A stretch of DNA of 6,510 nt, from NCBI GenBank assembly GCA_038230775.1, contig JBBRMQ010000241.1, positions 1-6,510 on the forward strand. Reading direction: 5' to 3'. Source of the DNA: JBBRMQ01 sp038230775. GTDB taxonomy: Bacteria; Acidobacteriota; Thermoanaerobaculia; Gp7-AA8. The position numbers were made by a program, and so were the translations under genes. Shown here one piece after another: positions 6,305-6,510 of this stretch. Position 1 is the first letter of the stretch; each line of letters starts with the position of its first letter. The notes below the pieces were generated by a model, which was not told the origin of the DNA, ran no database searches, and saw only the letters and a list, made by a program, of their open reading frames with translations.

Positions 6305-6430
6305 GCGAGGCCAGCCAGAGGGCTGGCCCCACACCTGGCCTTCGGCCGAGCTACGTTTCCGCTCCGTTGATCGGAGATCCAAGTGTGGCGACAGTCCTCT
6401 GACTGGCGAGGCCAGCCGGAGGGCTGGCCC
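6305..6430. repeat. Direct pair of a 25-bp palindromic element
   Basis: The element starts GCGAGGCCAGCC and ends GAGGGCTGGCCC. It is present at 6305-6329 and 6406-6430, differing by a single A/G in the loop. Both copies fold into an 8-bp GC-rich hairpin (6309-6316 with 6321-6328; 6410-6417 with 6422-6429). The DNA between them includes two smaller hairpins: GGCC-TTC-GGCC at 6337-6347 and CTCCG/CGGAG at 6362-6366 and 6372-6376. No coding sequence is supported here. Confidence 0.8.
6309..6328. terminator. Hairpin behind the molybdoenzyme operon, possible terminator
   Basis: GGCCAGCC at 6309-6316 pairs perfectly with GGCTGGCC at 6321-6328 around an AGAG loop, 18 bases after the cytochrome stop codon. 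The position fits an operon terminator, but no T-run follows, and the same hairpin recurs 101 bp downstream, so it may be a repeat element rather than a dedicated terminator. Confidence 0.5.
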
Positions 6431-6463
6431 GAATGACTGGAGCGCCAGAGCAAGTCCTTGTAG

Positions 6464-6508
6464 CGCCGGCGTCCTCGCCGGCTGTTCCGCCAGCGTCTCG
6501 CTGGCGGA
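6464..6508. repeat. Two adjacent perfect GC-rich palindromes at the window end
   Basis: GCCGGCG at 6465-6471 pairs with CGCCGGC at 6476-6482 around TCCT. Three bases later TCCGCCAGCG at 6486-6495 pairs with CGCTGGCGGA at 6499-6508 around TCT. Both have long stems and very short loops, like the other palindromes in this gene-free stretch, but unrelated stem sequences. They may be extragenic repeat elements or the terminator of a gene beyond the window. Confidence 0.7.
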
Positions 6509-6510
6509 TG

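Noticed and set aside
6223..6453. Minus-strand 76-residue open frame over the palindrome cluster
   Set aside because: It overlaps the cytochrome C-terminus and the repeat hairpins and has no protein-like features.

Overview
The window is GC-rich, gene-dense bacterial chromosome with no rRNA, tRNA, transposase or phage genes. Three things suggest a soil or sediment bacterium of the Acidobacteriota type: the gene mix (LigD-type polymerase, secreted S10 carboxypeptidase, Tat-exported molybdenum hydroxylase with a cytochrome c), the base composition, and the short GC-rich palindromic repeats behind genes. That placement is an inference from style, not from a marker gene.

Layout. (1) 1-543, minus strand: N-terminal 181 residues of a LigD-type DNA repair polymerase domain, cut by the window edge. 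(2) 574-1161, plus strand, divergent from ligD across only 30 bp: an exported AhpC/TSA-family peroxiredoxin whose reading frame is interrupted by one TGA exactly at the peroxidatic position. The frame continues to a normal C-terminus, and a strong hairpin lies at the right distance after the TGA. I read this as a selenoprotein (Sec82) with a bacterial SECIS element; an ordinary gene caller would split or truncate it. (3) 1162-1314: three tandem copies of a 38-bp palindromic unit plus an inverted copy, forming a very long hairpin between two convergent genes. (4) 1315-3042, minus strand: a secreted S10 serine carboxypeptidase-like protein with an intact catalytic triad. (5) 3043-3106: a short divergent control region. 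(6) 3107-6290, plus strand: a tight three-gene operon encoding a [2Fe-2S] small subunit, a Tat-exported molybdopterin large subunit (isoquinoline 1-oxidoreductase/aldehyde oxidase type) and a periplasmic cytochrome c with two CxxCH sites. (7) 6291-6510: no gene, but a cluster of perfect GC-rich hairpins including a 25-bp element present twice.

How they fit together. The three operon genes form a plausible electron path: substrate to Mo cofactor, to two [2Fe-2S] clusters, to the cytochrome c. The peroxiredoxin, the peptidase and the molybdoenzyme are all predicted to act outside the cytoplasm, but nothing shows they share a pathway. The main result is the selenocysteine peroxiredoxin. TGA cannot be generally reassigned here, because two other genes in the window end in TGA.
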